From Bacteroidota bacterium (GTDB lineage Bacteria; Bacteroidota; Bacteroidia; Chitinophagales; Chitinophagaceae), in contig JAFDXK010000002.1 in assembly GCA_018267965.1 (NCBI GenBank), forward strand, positions 496,001 through 560,000: a stretch of DNA of 64,000 nucleotides. The letters are read 5' to 3'. The notes under the pieces were generated by a model. That model searched no databases. It was given only the letters and a program-made list of their open reading frames with translations, and had not been told where the DNA came from. This document shows positions 22,938-31,040 of the stretch, piece after piece; the first letter of the stretch is position 1, and every line of letters begins with the position of its first letter. The position numbers were made by a program, and so were the translations under genes.

Positions 22938-24965
22938 TTATTTCATAGCTTCTGCTTCCTTCTGCAAGGCAAACATCTTATCGCGCAAGCGTGCAGCTTC
23001 CATAAAGTCTAATTCTTTGGCTGCTTTCTCCATCGCTTTTTTGGTTTGTGCTATCAGCTTATCCAGTTGTGCTTTGGTTTTGTATTCTACTTCGTCTTCT
23101 GCAGCTATTGGTGTTAGTTCTTCGTGCAGTGCATATTTATTATTTTCATCATAGCCTTTTATTTCAAGCACCGATGTTTGTTTGAATACTTCTTCTTTCG
23201 ATTTGATAACCGTGCGTGGTGTTATGCCGTGTTCTGTATTGTATTTGATTTGCTTTTCACGACGGCGTTGGGTTTCATCCATCGTTTTTTGCATACTCTG
23301 GGTTATCTTATCTGCATAGAAGATTACCAAGCCATCTGCATTACGTGCCGCACGCCCTGCCATCTGTGTAAGCGAACGCACATTACGCAGGAAACCCTCT
23401 TTGTCTGCATCCAGTATCGCCATGAGTGATACCTCAGGTAAGTCGAGACCTTCTCTTAATAAGTTCACACCCACTAATACATCGATATTGCCTAAGCGCA
23501 GGTCGCGCAGTATTTCTACACGTTCCAAAGTATCAACTTCGCTATGTATGTATTTGCTTTTGATGTTGATGCGTTTCAGGTATTTATCCATTTCCTCTGC
23601 CATGCGTTTGGTAAGTGTGGTTACCAATACACGGTCGCCACGTTGCACACGCTTATCTATTTCATCCAACAAATCATCTACCTGGTTCATGCTCGGGCGT
23701 ACTTCTATTGGCGGGTCTAGTAATCCAGTAGGCCGAACCACCTGCTCTACTACCACGCCGCCTGTCTGCTCTAGTTCATAATCTCCCGGTGTAGCGCTTA
23801 CAAATACTACCTGATTGAGCATCCCTTCAAACTCATGAAAGTTGAGCGGGCGGTTATCCAATGCACTTGGTAAACGGAAACCATAATCAACTAAATTCAA
23901 TTTCCTGCTGCGGTCGCCGCCATACATACCGCTTATTTGCGGAATGGTTACGTGGCTTTCATCTATCACTAATAAGTAATCATCAGGGAAATAATCTATC
24001 AAACAGAATGGCCGCGTGCCGGGGCTGCGCCTGTCCAGAAAGCGTGAGTAATTTTCGATACCACTGCAATACCCCAATTCCTGTATCATCTCCAAATCAT
24101 AGTTCACACGCTCTTTGATGCGTTGCGCTTCTAATGGTTTGTTGATGCTTTTGAAATATTCTATTTGTTTGTGCAGCTCATCCTGTATCTCATGAATGAT
24201 TTGTACCATTTGGTCGCGCGGGGCGAGATATAGATTGGCAGGAAAGATGGCAGCATTCGTCATTTTGCCGATGCGCTTGCCTGTATCTACTTCAAAGCTT
24301 TCAATCTCTTCTACCTCATCACCAAAGAAAGTAATGCGATAACCGTAATCAACATAAGGCAGGTTAATGTCAACAGTATCACCCTGTACACGGAATGTGC
24401 CACGTGAAAACTCTCCCTGGCTGCGTTGATAGAGTGCATTAACCAAACGGTGTAAAAACTGGTTGCGGCCAATGTTATCACCCGTATTGAAACGGATGAT
24501 ACCTGCTGCATAATCTGTAGGATTACCCATACCATATATGCAACTCACAGAAGCAACTACTATGATATCGCGCCTGCCGCTGAGCAAGCTACTGGTAGCA
24601 CGAAGGCGTAGTTTTTCCAGCTCTTCGTTAATGCTTAAATCTTTTTCGATGTAGGTATTGGATGTTGGTATATAGGCCTCGGGCTGGTAGTAATCGTAGT
24701 AACTTACAAAATACTCCACCGCATTATCAGGAAAGAACTGTTTGAACTCACCGTACAATTGTGCCACCAAAGTTTTATTGTGTGTAAGAACCAATGTTGG
24801 TTTCTGCACTTCCTGTATCACATTCGCCATAGTGAAAGTCTTACCAGAGCCGGTAACACCAAGCAAGGTTTGAAACTGTTCTCCTTCATTCAGCCCTTTC
24901 ACCAGTTCTGCAATGGCAGAAGGCTGGTCGCCGGCAGGAGCATATGGACGCGCGATGTTGAACAT
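22938..24965 (-). CDS. uvrB: Excinuclease ABC subunit B
   Basis: DNA damage recognition helicase of nucleotide excision repair, 675 residues. Walker A GVTGSGKT (36-43), the damage-probing beta-hairpin YYDYYQPEAYIP (near 92-103), VIDESHVTIPQ (DExH-type box), SATPGDYE, the GVNLLREGLDLPEVSL and QMAGRAARN motifs, and the C-terminal UVR domain (about 632-672, AAKELDFMEAARLRDKM) are all present. It may be read from the upstream minus-strand genes, but a TAAATTTG -7 element (24973-24980) also lies right before its ATG. Confidence 0.98.
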   Translation of the reverse strand: MFNIARPYAPAGDQPSAIAELVKGLNEGEQFQTLLGVTGSGKTFTMANVIQEVQKPTLVLTHNKTLVAQLYGEFKQFFPDNAVEYFVSYYDYYQPEAYIPTSNTYIEKDLSINEELEKLRLRATSSLLSGRRDIIVVASVSCIYGMGNPTDYAAGIIRFNTGDNIGRNQFLHRLVNALYQRSQGEFSRGTFRVQGDTVDINLPYVDYGYRITFFGDEVEEIESFEVDTGKRIGKMTNAAIFPANLYLAPRDQMVQIIHEIQDELHKQIEYFKSINKPLEAQRIKERVNYDLEMIQELGYCSGIENYSRFLDRRSPGTRPFCLIDYFPDDYLLVIDESHVTIPQISGMYGGDRSRKLNLVDYGFRLPSALDNRPLNFHEFEGMLNQVVFVSATPGDYELEQTGGVVVEQVVRPTGLLDPPIEVRPSMNQVDDLLDEIDKRVQRGDRVLVTTLTKRMAEEMDKYLKRINIKSKYIHSEVDTLERVEILRDLRLGNIDVLVGVNLLREGLDLPEVSLMAILDADKEGFLRNVRSLTQMAGRAARNADGLVIFYADKITQSMQKTMDETQRRREKQIKYNTEHGITPRTVIKSKEEVFKQTSVLEIKGYDENNKYALHEELTPIAAEDEVEYKTKAQLDKLIAQTKKAMEKAAKELDFMEAARLRDKMFALQKEAEAMK

Positions 24966-24972
24966 GGGATAC

Positions 24973-24980
24973 CAAATTTA
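24973..24980 (-). promoter_or_regulatory. -7 element before uvrB
   Basis: On the minus strand TAAATTTG lies seven bases upstream of the uvrB ATG, matching TAnnTTTG. A transcript from it would have a leader of only a few bases. No strong -33 element is seen. Confidence 0.5.
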
Positions 24981-25015
24981 CGGGATTTAATTTCTGCTTA
25001 GTAATTGAATTGGGC

Positions 25016-25999
25016 TTACAGATCCGCAAATATCATGTTACGGATGTTATATTTTAATGCAGAATCAAATTGCGCCACTTGTATATGTCTTTGTTGCAGT
25101 GTAGGAAGCCCTATAGCCTGACACCTCGCATTGATAACGGCTGTATCTTCAGGGTTAAATTTAAACGGCCAGTAATGGTATGGTTGATAATTGCCGTATT
25201 TCTGACGGCCATACTTTACCATGTAGTCAACAAAAACGGCATATTGATTGTGTGGTAAATTACCTTCCTCTACTTGTTTCAATAATTCTTGTTGTATGTC
25301 TTTGCGTGGATTGCTGTAGCAATGTTGTAACATGAACTGCAAGTCATTACTTATTATAGGTAAATGCCCACGACGTACAAAAAATTTGTAGTGCCCAACA
25401 GAATCTCTATCAGATTCTGATAGCCCGATAATTTTTTCGCCCGGGTAACCGTATTGTTTTATAAAAGCTTGTATCGTTCGGTATTGCTTACGATTATTAT
25501 GCCGCCAGCGGGAATAATCATATAATTTCCAAAGAAAAAATCCATCATTGACCCTCCCAGTCAGCTTTTGGTCATGAGCAAACATATTATCAATAGTACG
25601 GGCAAGTGGAAGATTGATATGGGATTGGTAAATTTTATATAAGCTATCGTAGCTGTTGATGATCTTATATGCACGTGGATAATTTTGTACTGTTGTTGTA
25701 ATTGCATTCGCACGCACCTGCCATAACGGGATACCCTGCAAAAAACATTTGGTGAGCCACTTGTAAACTTGGGGGGTATCATTTAATACACAAGCTATTT
25801 GCAGTGCTTTGAAACAATGACGAGCATATACAAATGAATAGCCTGAATACAATGAATCTAATTTAATTGCGGCAGTTTTATAATCGCCACGAACTATACA
25901 TTCATCAGCGCGGTTATTGATGTGGTAATAATTGATATAGTTTTGTGCGCGACTACTAACAGATAATATAAGCAGATATATGCAGCATAATAGCCTCAT
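25016..25999 (-). CDS. Exported hypothetical protein (DUF6624-like pattern)
   Basis: 327 residues, signal peptide at 1-18 (MRLLCCIYLLILSVSSRAQ). The central part has GYPGEKIIGLSESD and the C-terminal part has KQVEEGNLPHNQYAVFVDYM followed by KYGRQKYG. These match the general pattern of Bacteroidota proteins with a DUF6624-type C-terminal region. N-terminal residues 30-130 may form TPR-like helices. No catalytic motif is visible. It follows the TerB-like gene by 9 bp on the same strand and precedes uvrB by 50 bp. Confidence 0.68.
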   Translation of the reverse strand: MRLLCCIYLLILSVSSRAQNYINYYHINNRADECIVRGDYKTAAIKLDSLYSGYSFVYARHCFKALQIACVLNDTPQVYKWLTKCFLQGIPLWQVRANAITTTVQNYPRAYKIINSYDSLYKIYQSHINLPLARTIDNMFAHDQKLTGRVNDGFFLWKLYDYSRWRHNNRKQYRTIQAFIKQYGYPGEKIIGLSESDRDSVGHYKFFVRRGHLPIISNDLQFMLQHCYSNPRKDIQQELLKQVEEGNLPHNQYAVFVDYMVKYGRQKYGNYQPYHYWPFKFNPEDTAVINARCQAIGLPTLQQRHIQVAQFDSALKYNIRNMIFADL

Positions 26000-26008
26000 T
26001 GTGTTGTA

Positions 26009-26440
26009 TTAATTTAATCCTGCAGTAGGTGTTTCATTCATATTCAGCAATAGCTTTTTTGACAAAGCAGCCAATAGTAGGGTCTTCACACTTTCGTGGC
26101 TCAGGCTCATAGTACTAGCTACAACACTTATCAGTGAACCTTCTTTAACATCTACATTAAAATCAACTACTGCCACGTCTGCCAGCAAAGAGAGAGTAGC
26201 CATGTGTAGCTCTTGTGGTATTTGTGTTACAAAGACATTTGCTTTTTCAGCAAAGCCGAGATTGGTAAATCGTTTTTTGTATTCGTTGTAAAGTGTGATT
26301 ATTTGTGGTTCAGTATAGCCTGCAAATACATCTTTCATTGTCACGAATCCCATCAACTCTTCGTTGCTCATAGATGTGTCAGCTTCTGCCATAGAAAACA
26401 TGAGACAGAGAATAGCTTCTTTGTATAAATTTGGTTCCAT
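26009..26440 (-). CDS. TerB-like helical protein
   Basis: 143 residues, wholly helical in appearance. Features such as AILCLMFSMAEADTSMSNEE near the N-terminus and LADVAVVDFNVDVKEGSLI in the second half resemble the TerB/DjlA-type helical domain, in which a repeated pattern of acidic residues follows a hydrophobic helix (A-x-x-D-G-x-V-x-x-x-E logic). No tellurite-resistance genes are near, so the name only describes the fold. It starts 4 bp after the synthase gene upstream, so the two are probably co-translated. Confidence 0.6.
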   Translation of the reverse strand: MEPNLYKEAILCLMFSMAEADTSMSNEELMGFVTMKDVFAGYTEPQIITLYNEYKKRFTNLGFAEKANVFVTQIPQELHMATLSLLADVAVVDFNVDVKEGSLISVVASTMSLSHESVKTLLLAALSKKLLLNMNETPTAGLN

Positions 26441-26444
26441 AGAA

Positions 26445-27209
26445 TTACTGTTCTACTTCTGAAGTAGCTACTTTGGTAGCTTGTGACAGTTCGCGTATCA
26501 GCATCGGGTCACGTTCGATGGCATTACCAACTACAATGATGTTGGCACCGGCTTTGCAGTTTTCATAAACCTTTTCCGGTGTATGAATACCGCCACCAAC
26601 GAATAAAGGCAAAGCGATATGACTGCTTACCTTTTGTATCATCTCTTTGCTGATGGGATTGCGAGCACCACTGCCGGCATCCATATAGATGATGTGTTTG
26701 CCCTGCAGTTCTCCTGCCCATGCAGTGCATAATGCTATGTCGGGTTTGTTGGCGGGTATAGGCGCAGCGTGGCTCATATAAGATACTGTTGTTGGTGTGC
26801 CGCCATCTATTACCATATATCCTGTAGATATTACTTCGAGTCCGCTGGCTTTTACAGCAGGTGCAGAAACTACATGTTGGCCTATGAGCAATTCTGGGTT
26901 GCGTCCTGATATAAGAGAGAGGTAAAGCAATGCATCTGCATAAGGAGTAACCTGTGCCGGGCTGCCGGGGAATAAAATAACAGGTATATCGCTCTCTGCT
27001 TTAAATCTTTGTATGCATGCATCAAGATTATCTGCTAATACAAGACTGCCGCCCATCAACACATAATCTACTTCAGCATCGTTGCAAAGTGAGGCAAGAT
27101 ATGGCATGTCAGCCGGGGCAGATTTATCAGGGTCTACCAACACAGCAAAACCACTGCGCCCTTTGCGCTTCATTGATAGCAGTTGTTGATAGATTTTTCC
27201 TGTAGCCAT
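26445..27209 (-). CDS. Geranylgeranylglyceryl/heptaprenylglyceryl phosphate synthase (GGGPS/PcrB family)
   Basis: TIM-barrel prenyltransferase that joins a polyprenyl diphosphate to sn-glycerol-1-phosphate. 254 residues from the ATG at 27209 (a TTG two codons upstream also fits). Signatures: AVLVDPDKSAP (diphosphate/Mg site), VDYVLMGGSL, ILFPGSPAQV, VISTGYMVIDGG, YMDAGSGARNPIS and LFVGGGIHTPEKV (phosphate grip), VVGNAIERDP. The family makes archaeal-type ether lipid precursors in archaea, and homologues occur in Bacteroidota; product and lipid partner in this organism are not deducible. It heads an apparent minus-strand operon with the TerB-like gene and the exported protein. Confidence 0.9.
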   Translation of the reverse strand: MATGKIYQQLLSMKRKGRSGFAVLVDPDKSAPADMPYLASLCNDAEVDYVLMGGSLVLADNLDACIQRFKAESDIPVILFPGSPAQVTPYADALLYLSLISGRNPELLIGQHVVSAPAVKASGLEVISTGYMVIDGGTPTTVSYMSHAAPIPANKPDIALCTAWAGELQGKHIIYMDAGSGARNPISKEMIQKVSSHIALPLFVGGGIHTPEKVYENCKAGANIIVVGNAIERDPMLIRELSQATKVATSEVEQ

Positions 27210-27286
27210 ATCCAATGCCTTTCCCGTGACACAAAAAAACGGAATTAATCGCTCTTATGCCACAAAAACTTTCAAATAAGTATAGA

Positions 27287-27709
27287 TTATTTCTTCAATG
27301 CATCGCGAATCTCCATTAGCAGCATGTCTGTAGATGACGGGCCCGGAGGAGGTGCAGGTGCTTCTTCTTTTTTCCTTTCCAGCTTAGTCATGGCACGAAT
27401 AATCAGGAAAATACAGAAGGCAACAATTAAAAAATCAACAATGGTTTGAATGAAATGTCCGTATGCGAAAACGTTAGCGCCTGCTGCCTTTGCATCAGCC
27501 AGTGTCTTATACTGCACATCACTGCTCAAATTCACAAACTTATCGTCAAACTTGCTCCCTTTTCCGAATATTCCAATAATGGGCATCAATATATCATCTA
27601 CTACTGCAGAAACGATTTTGCCGAATGCAGCACCGATGATAACACCGACTGCAAGGTCCATCACATTTCCCTTCATTGCGAAGGCTTTAAAATCTTTAAG
27701 GAAACCCAT
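27287..27709 (-). CDS. mscL: Large-conductance mechanosensitive channel
   Basis: Inner-membrane channel that opens at hypoosmotic shock, 140 residues. N-terminal amphipathic helix [33 protein letters not shown] with TM1, then [11 protein letters not shown], a periplasmic loop, TM2 ([22 protein letters not shown]) and a C-terminal helix EIRDALKK, separated by an Ala/Pro linker. Length and order are standard. It is 77 bp upstream of the GGGPS gene on the same strand. Confidence 0.97.
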   Translation of the reverse strand: MGFLKDFKAFAMKGNVMDLAVGVIIGAAFGKIVSAVVDDILMPIIGIFGKGSKFDDKFVNLSSDVQYKTLADAKAAGANVFAYGHFIQTIVDFLIVAFCIFLIIRAMTKLERKKEEAPAPPPGPSSTDMLLMEIRDALKK

Positions 27710-27847
27710 GATATTATGTTTTGTTGTAGGATAAAACTAACTAATAAGCATTGAAAAAGGAAATGACTGCACGGAAACGGCATGACGTAACATTTAGGTA
27801 ATGCCATAAATTTTTTCGATACCAAGTATAGAGACAAAATATACGCA

Positions 27848-27884
27848 GGAAACGTTTTTTATAAAAAATGTTTCCATAGTTTTG
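27848..27884 (+). promoter_or_regulatory. TetR operator and promoter of the RND efflux operon
   Basis: A 28-bp inverted repeat (27848-27875) with arms GGAAACGTTTTTTAT and AAAAAATGTTTCC, one mismatch, lies directly before the -7 element TAGTTTTG (27877-27884) and 18 bp before the regulator start. Size and symmetry fit a TetR dimer site overlapping the promoter, so the repressor should control itself and the whole operon. Confidence 0.75.
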
Positions 27885-27893
27885 CCCCCGATT

Positions 27894-28520
27894 ATGGAGA
27901 CACTAACAAAAATACTCAGTGCATCCGCAGAATTGTTCAGGCAATATGGCTTTAAAACAATTACTATGGATGATATAGCGAGAAGGGCGGGTATTTCTAA
28001 AAAAACGCTCTACCAGCATTTCGCCAACAAAAATGAAGTGGTGAATGAATCGGTTGCATGGTTTCAACAAAATGTAACAGGCAATTGCCTGAACATCCTG
28101 AATGAAGCTGAAAATGCCATAGAAGGCATGGTGAAGGTGATGGGGATGTTCGACCAGGTATTAGGTAACATGAACCCGTCCGGAATGTTTGAATTGGAGC
28201 GTTATTACCCGGATGCCTTCAAAAACTTCAGGGATTATATGATGGAGCATGATATTGCCGCCATTAAAAAGAACATCCTGTGGGGAATGGAAGAAGGTTT
28301 ATACCGAGAAGGATTGAAAGCAGATTTCATGGCGCGGTACAGGATGGAAATATCTATGCTGGTATTGCACCCCGATTTAATGATCAACAACCATAACGAT
28401 TTGAAATTCGTTATGCACGAAGTGAGTGAACACTTCCTGTATGGCATAATGACGCCGAAAGGAGAAAAATTATACCAGAAATATAAAGAGAAATATATAA
28501 AGCAAGTTTCAACATTATGA
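27894..28520 (+). CDS. TetR/AcrR-family transcriptional repressor of the efflux operon
   Basis: 208 residues from the ATG at 27894 (a TTG at 27882 lies inside the promoter -7 box and is rejected). N-terminal HTH: ASAELFRQYGFKTITMDDIA, RRAGISKKTLYQHFANKNEVV. The C-terminal ligand domain (about 60-200) is variable, as expected. Its stop overlaps the TolC-type gene start by 4 bp, giving a regulator-first efflux operon. The inverted repeat upstream is a good operator candidate. The inducer is unknown. Confidence 0.92.
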   Translation: METLTKILSASAELFRQYGFKTITMDDIARRAGISKKTLYQHFANKNEVVNESVAWFQQNVTGNCLNILNEAENAIEGMVKVMGMFDQVLGNMNPSGMFELERYYPDAFKNFRDYMMEHDIAAIKKNILWGMEEGLYREGLKADFMARYRMEISMLVLHPDLMINNHNDLKFVMHEVSEHFLYGIMTPKGEKLYQKYKEKYIKQVSTL

Positions 28521-29869
28521 GACGACTGATAACACAAACCACACTAGCACTAATCCTGTTGCCGTTTGCAGTGAATGCACAAACGGATGCTAATAAGGAA
28601 ATCAAAGTACTAAGCCTTGAGGATGCTAAAGCATATGCGGTAAAGAACAATGCTGCTGCTAAAAATGCACGCCTTGATGTGAAAATACAAAGGGCAAAGA
28701 ACGCCGAAGTAACCGGCATTTCGTTGCCCAATGTCAGTGTACAAGGGCAATACTCGCAATATTTAGACCCTTTTAAGTCTTTTGTTCCGGGAGAATTTGT
28801 AGGACAGCCGGGTACATTTATTCCTGTACAGTTTACGCCTACATACACTACGAATGCTGGCGCTACTGCATCTCAAATTTTATTTGACGGTAGCGTAATG
28901 GTAGCATTGCAAGCCAAGAAAGCAATTGTAAAAGTAATAGAACAAGGAGCGCAATTGACGGAAGAAGAGATTCGTTACAATGTGCAGAAAGCTTATTACG
29001 GACTGGTAATTGCAGGGAAGCAATACAATATCTTAAAAAGCTCGTTGCAAAATGGTCGCAAAATGGCCAATGAAATGCATGTAATGCAGCAAACGGGTTT
29101 TGTAGAAAAAATAGAAGTAGACAGGACTGACGTACAAATCAATAACCTTGCAGCAGACAGCATCAGAATTGGCGGGCTGGTAACAACAACTGAACAATTG
29201 CTGAAGTACAGCATGGGCATGGATATGGCTCAACCTTTAGTATTGTCAGATACCACATTAGAGATGACGCTTGCAGATGCCGATGGGTTGTTGCTGCAAG
29301 GTGAAGATTATACTGATCGCACTGATTTTAACATGTTACAGTCGCAACTAAGACTAAATCAATATGACTTGAAAAGACACAGGTTGTCAGGCTTGCCATC
29401 GTTAAGCACATTTATAAGTGCCGGTTACAACTATGCCGCAAATAAGTTTGACAACTTATTTGATTTCAGGTTTTATCAGTCAAGTGTTAACTGGGGCTTG
29501 GGTTTAAGGATGCCGATTTTTGATGGTATGCAACGTTATAATCGCGTGAAACAGGCAAAGCTGGCTATAAAAAAATCATACAACAGTATTGAAGAACTGA
29601 AGTTGGCTATCGATTTCCAGACAGATATGTCGAAAACGAATTACAAGAACAGCTTGATAGCATTGGAAAATAAAAGAAGGAACCTTGATCTGGCTAACTC
29701 TGTATTGGACCTGGCCCAAAAGAAATATAAAGCAGGTGTAGGAAGTAACCTCGAGCTTACTTCTGCGCAAAATGATATGCTGATGGCACAAAACAATTAT
29801 TTCAGCGCTATGCTGGATGTTATCAACGCAAAATCAGATCTACAAAAAGCATTAGGACAATTCAAATAA
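28517..29869 (+). CDS. TolC-family outer-membrane efflux protein
   Basis: 450 residues with signal peptide (LILLPFAVNAQ). Periodic coiled-coil repeats, LSLEDAKAYAVKNNAAAKNARLD at the start, RKLDLANSVLDLAQKKYKAG-like heptads (RNLDLANSVLDLAQKKYKAG) near residue 395 and ALGQF at the end are typical of the outer-membrane factor family. It forms the exit duct of the tripartite pump with the adaptor and RND permease that follow. Start overlaps the repressor stop (ATGA). Confidence 0.92.
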   Translation: MRRLITQTTLALILLPFAVNAQTDANKEIKVLSLEDAKAYAVKNNAAAKNARLDVKIQRAKNAEVTGISLPNVSVQGQYSQYLDPFKSFVPGEFVGQPGTFIPVQFTPTYTTNAGATASQILFDGSVMVALQAKKAIVKVIEQGAQLTEEEIRYNVQKAYYGLVIAGKQYNILKSSLQNGRKMANEMHVMQQTGFVEKIEVDRTDVQINNLAADSIRIGGLVTTTEQLLKYSMGMDMAQPLVLSDTTLEMTLADADGLLLQGEDYTDRTDFNMLQSQLRLNQYDLKRHRLSGLPSLSTFISAGYNYAANKFDNLFDFRFYQSSVNWGLGLRMPIFDGMQRYNRVKQAKLAIKKSYNSIEELKLAIDFQTDMSKTNYKNSLIALENKRRNLDLANSVLDLAQKKYKAGVGSNLELTSAQNDMLMAQNNYFSAMLDVINAKSDLQKALGQFK

Positions 29870-29905
29870 TCAACATTAACCAACGTATAATAAAATTAAT
29901 ATAGC

Positions 29906-31006
29906 ATGAAACGCACTATTTATCTATTGTTATTACCTACTATCATTCTCGCAGCGTGCGGTGGTGGTGACAAGAAAAATAAGATCGACGAAGAATTAAC
30001 TAAACTGAAAAGTGAAAGAGCAGCACTGGATGAAAAAATAGCTAAGCTGGAAACAGAGGCAAATAAAGACAAACCTGCCAAAGCTATTTCTGTGTCTGTA
30101 ATGGAAATGCAGCCACAGGCATTCAACGCATTTGTAGAAATACAGGCGCGTGTTAACGGTGAGCAAAGTGTACTGGCCACACCACAAGCAGCAGGTATAG
30201 TAGAAAAAATATTAGTTCGCCCCGGACAACATGTAAGTAAAGGTCAGACATTAGCTGTATTGGATGCTGCTGCTATTGAACAACAAATCAAGTCGATTGA
30301 TGCACAAGTTGACCTGACTAAAGCTATATACGAAAAGCAACAAAAGCTCTGGGCACAAAACATTGGCTCTGAAGTTCAGTTGTTATCTGCAAAAGCCAGC
30401 TATGAAGCTACAGCAAAACAAAAGGCTGCTTTAGTAGCACAACGTAATATGTACAGCATTAAATCCCCTATAAATGGTACTGTTGACCAGGTAGATATAA
30501 AAGAAGGTGAGATGGCTGCGATAGGTATGTTAGGTATCAGGGTGGTAAATATGGATGCTTTAAAAATTCAAGCCAACCTTGGTGAAAACTACCTCGGCAA
30601 AGTTAAAGAAGGTGATGGTGTAAATCTTGTATTTGCTGAAGGTGATACTATCAAATCGAAACTGAGCTATGTATCTCAAGCCGTAGACCCTGTATCGCGT
30701 GCATTCCAGGTAGAAGTGCGTTTAGGCTCTAACAATAAACTGCACCCTAACATGAGCTGTAAAATGCAAATCGTTAATTATAAGAGCGGTAATGCTTTGA
30801 TTGTGCCGGTATATGTAATACAGAAAACATCTGAAGGTGAAAAACTGTTTGTGGCAGAAGGTAATAAAGCCAAAGCTGTAATCGTAAAATCGGGCAGGAA
30901 CTCGAACGGGCTTGTAGAAATATTAAGCGGGTTGAAGACCGGCGACAAAGTCATAACTGCAGGATATGCAGATTTAGATAACGGTGACGCGATATCTGTT
31001 CAGTAA
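29906..31006 (+). CDS. RND efflux periplasmic adaptor (membrane fusion protein)
   Basis: 366 residues, a lipoprotein (lipobox LAAC, Cys18) followed by a coiled coil KIDEELTKLKSERAALDEKI (about 25-50) that is unusual in being N-terminal to the lipoyl domain. The lipoyl half-motif GIVEKILVRPGQHVSKGQTL, the hairpin, and the second half SPINGTVDQVDIKEGEMA are clear, then the beta-barrel and membrane-proximal domain. It links the permease to the TolC-type duct. It begins 36 bp after the TolC gene and ends 34 bp before the permease. Confidence 0.93.
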   Translation: MKRTIYLLLLPTIILAACGGGDKKNKIDEELTKLKSERAALDEKIAKLETEANKDKPAKAISVSVMEMQPQAFNAFVEIQARVNGEQSVLATPQAAGIVEKILVRPGQHVSKGQTLAVLDAAAIEQQIKSIDAQVDLTKAIYEKQQKLWAQNIGSEVQLLSAKASYEATAKQKAALVAQRNMYSIKSPINGTVDQVDIKEGEMAAIGMLGIRVVNMDALKIQANLGENYLGKVKEGDGVNLVFAEGDTIKSKLSYVSQAVDPVSRAFQVEVRLGSNNKLHPNMSCKMQIVNYKSGNALIVPVYVIQKTSEGEKLFVAEGNKAKAVIVKSGRNSNGLVEILSGLKTGDKVITAGYADLDNGDAISVQ

Positions 31007-31040
31007 GCAACGCAAACTATCTAACTGAAAAACATTAGTA

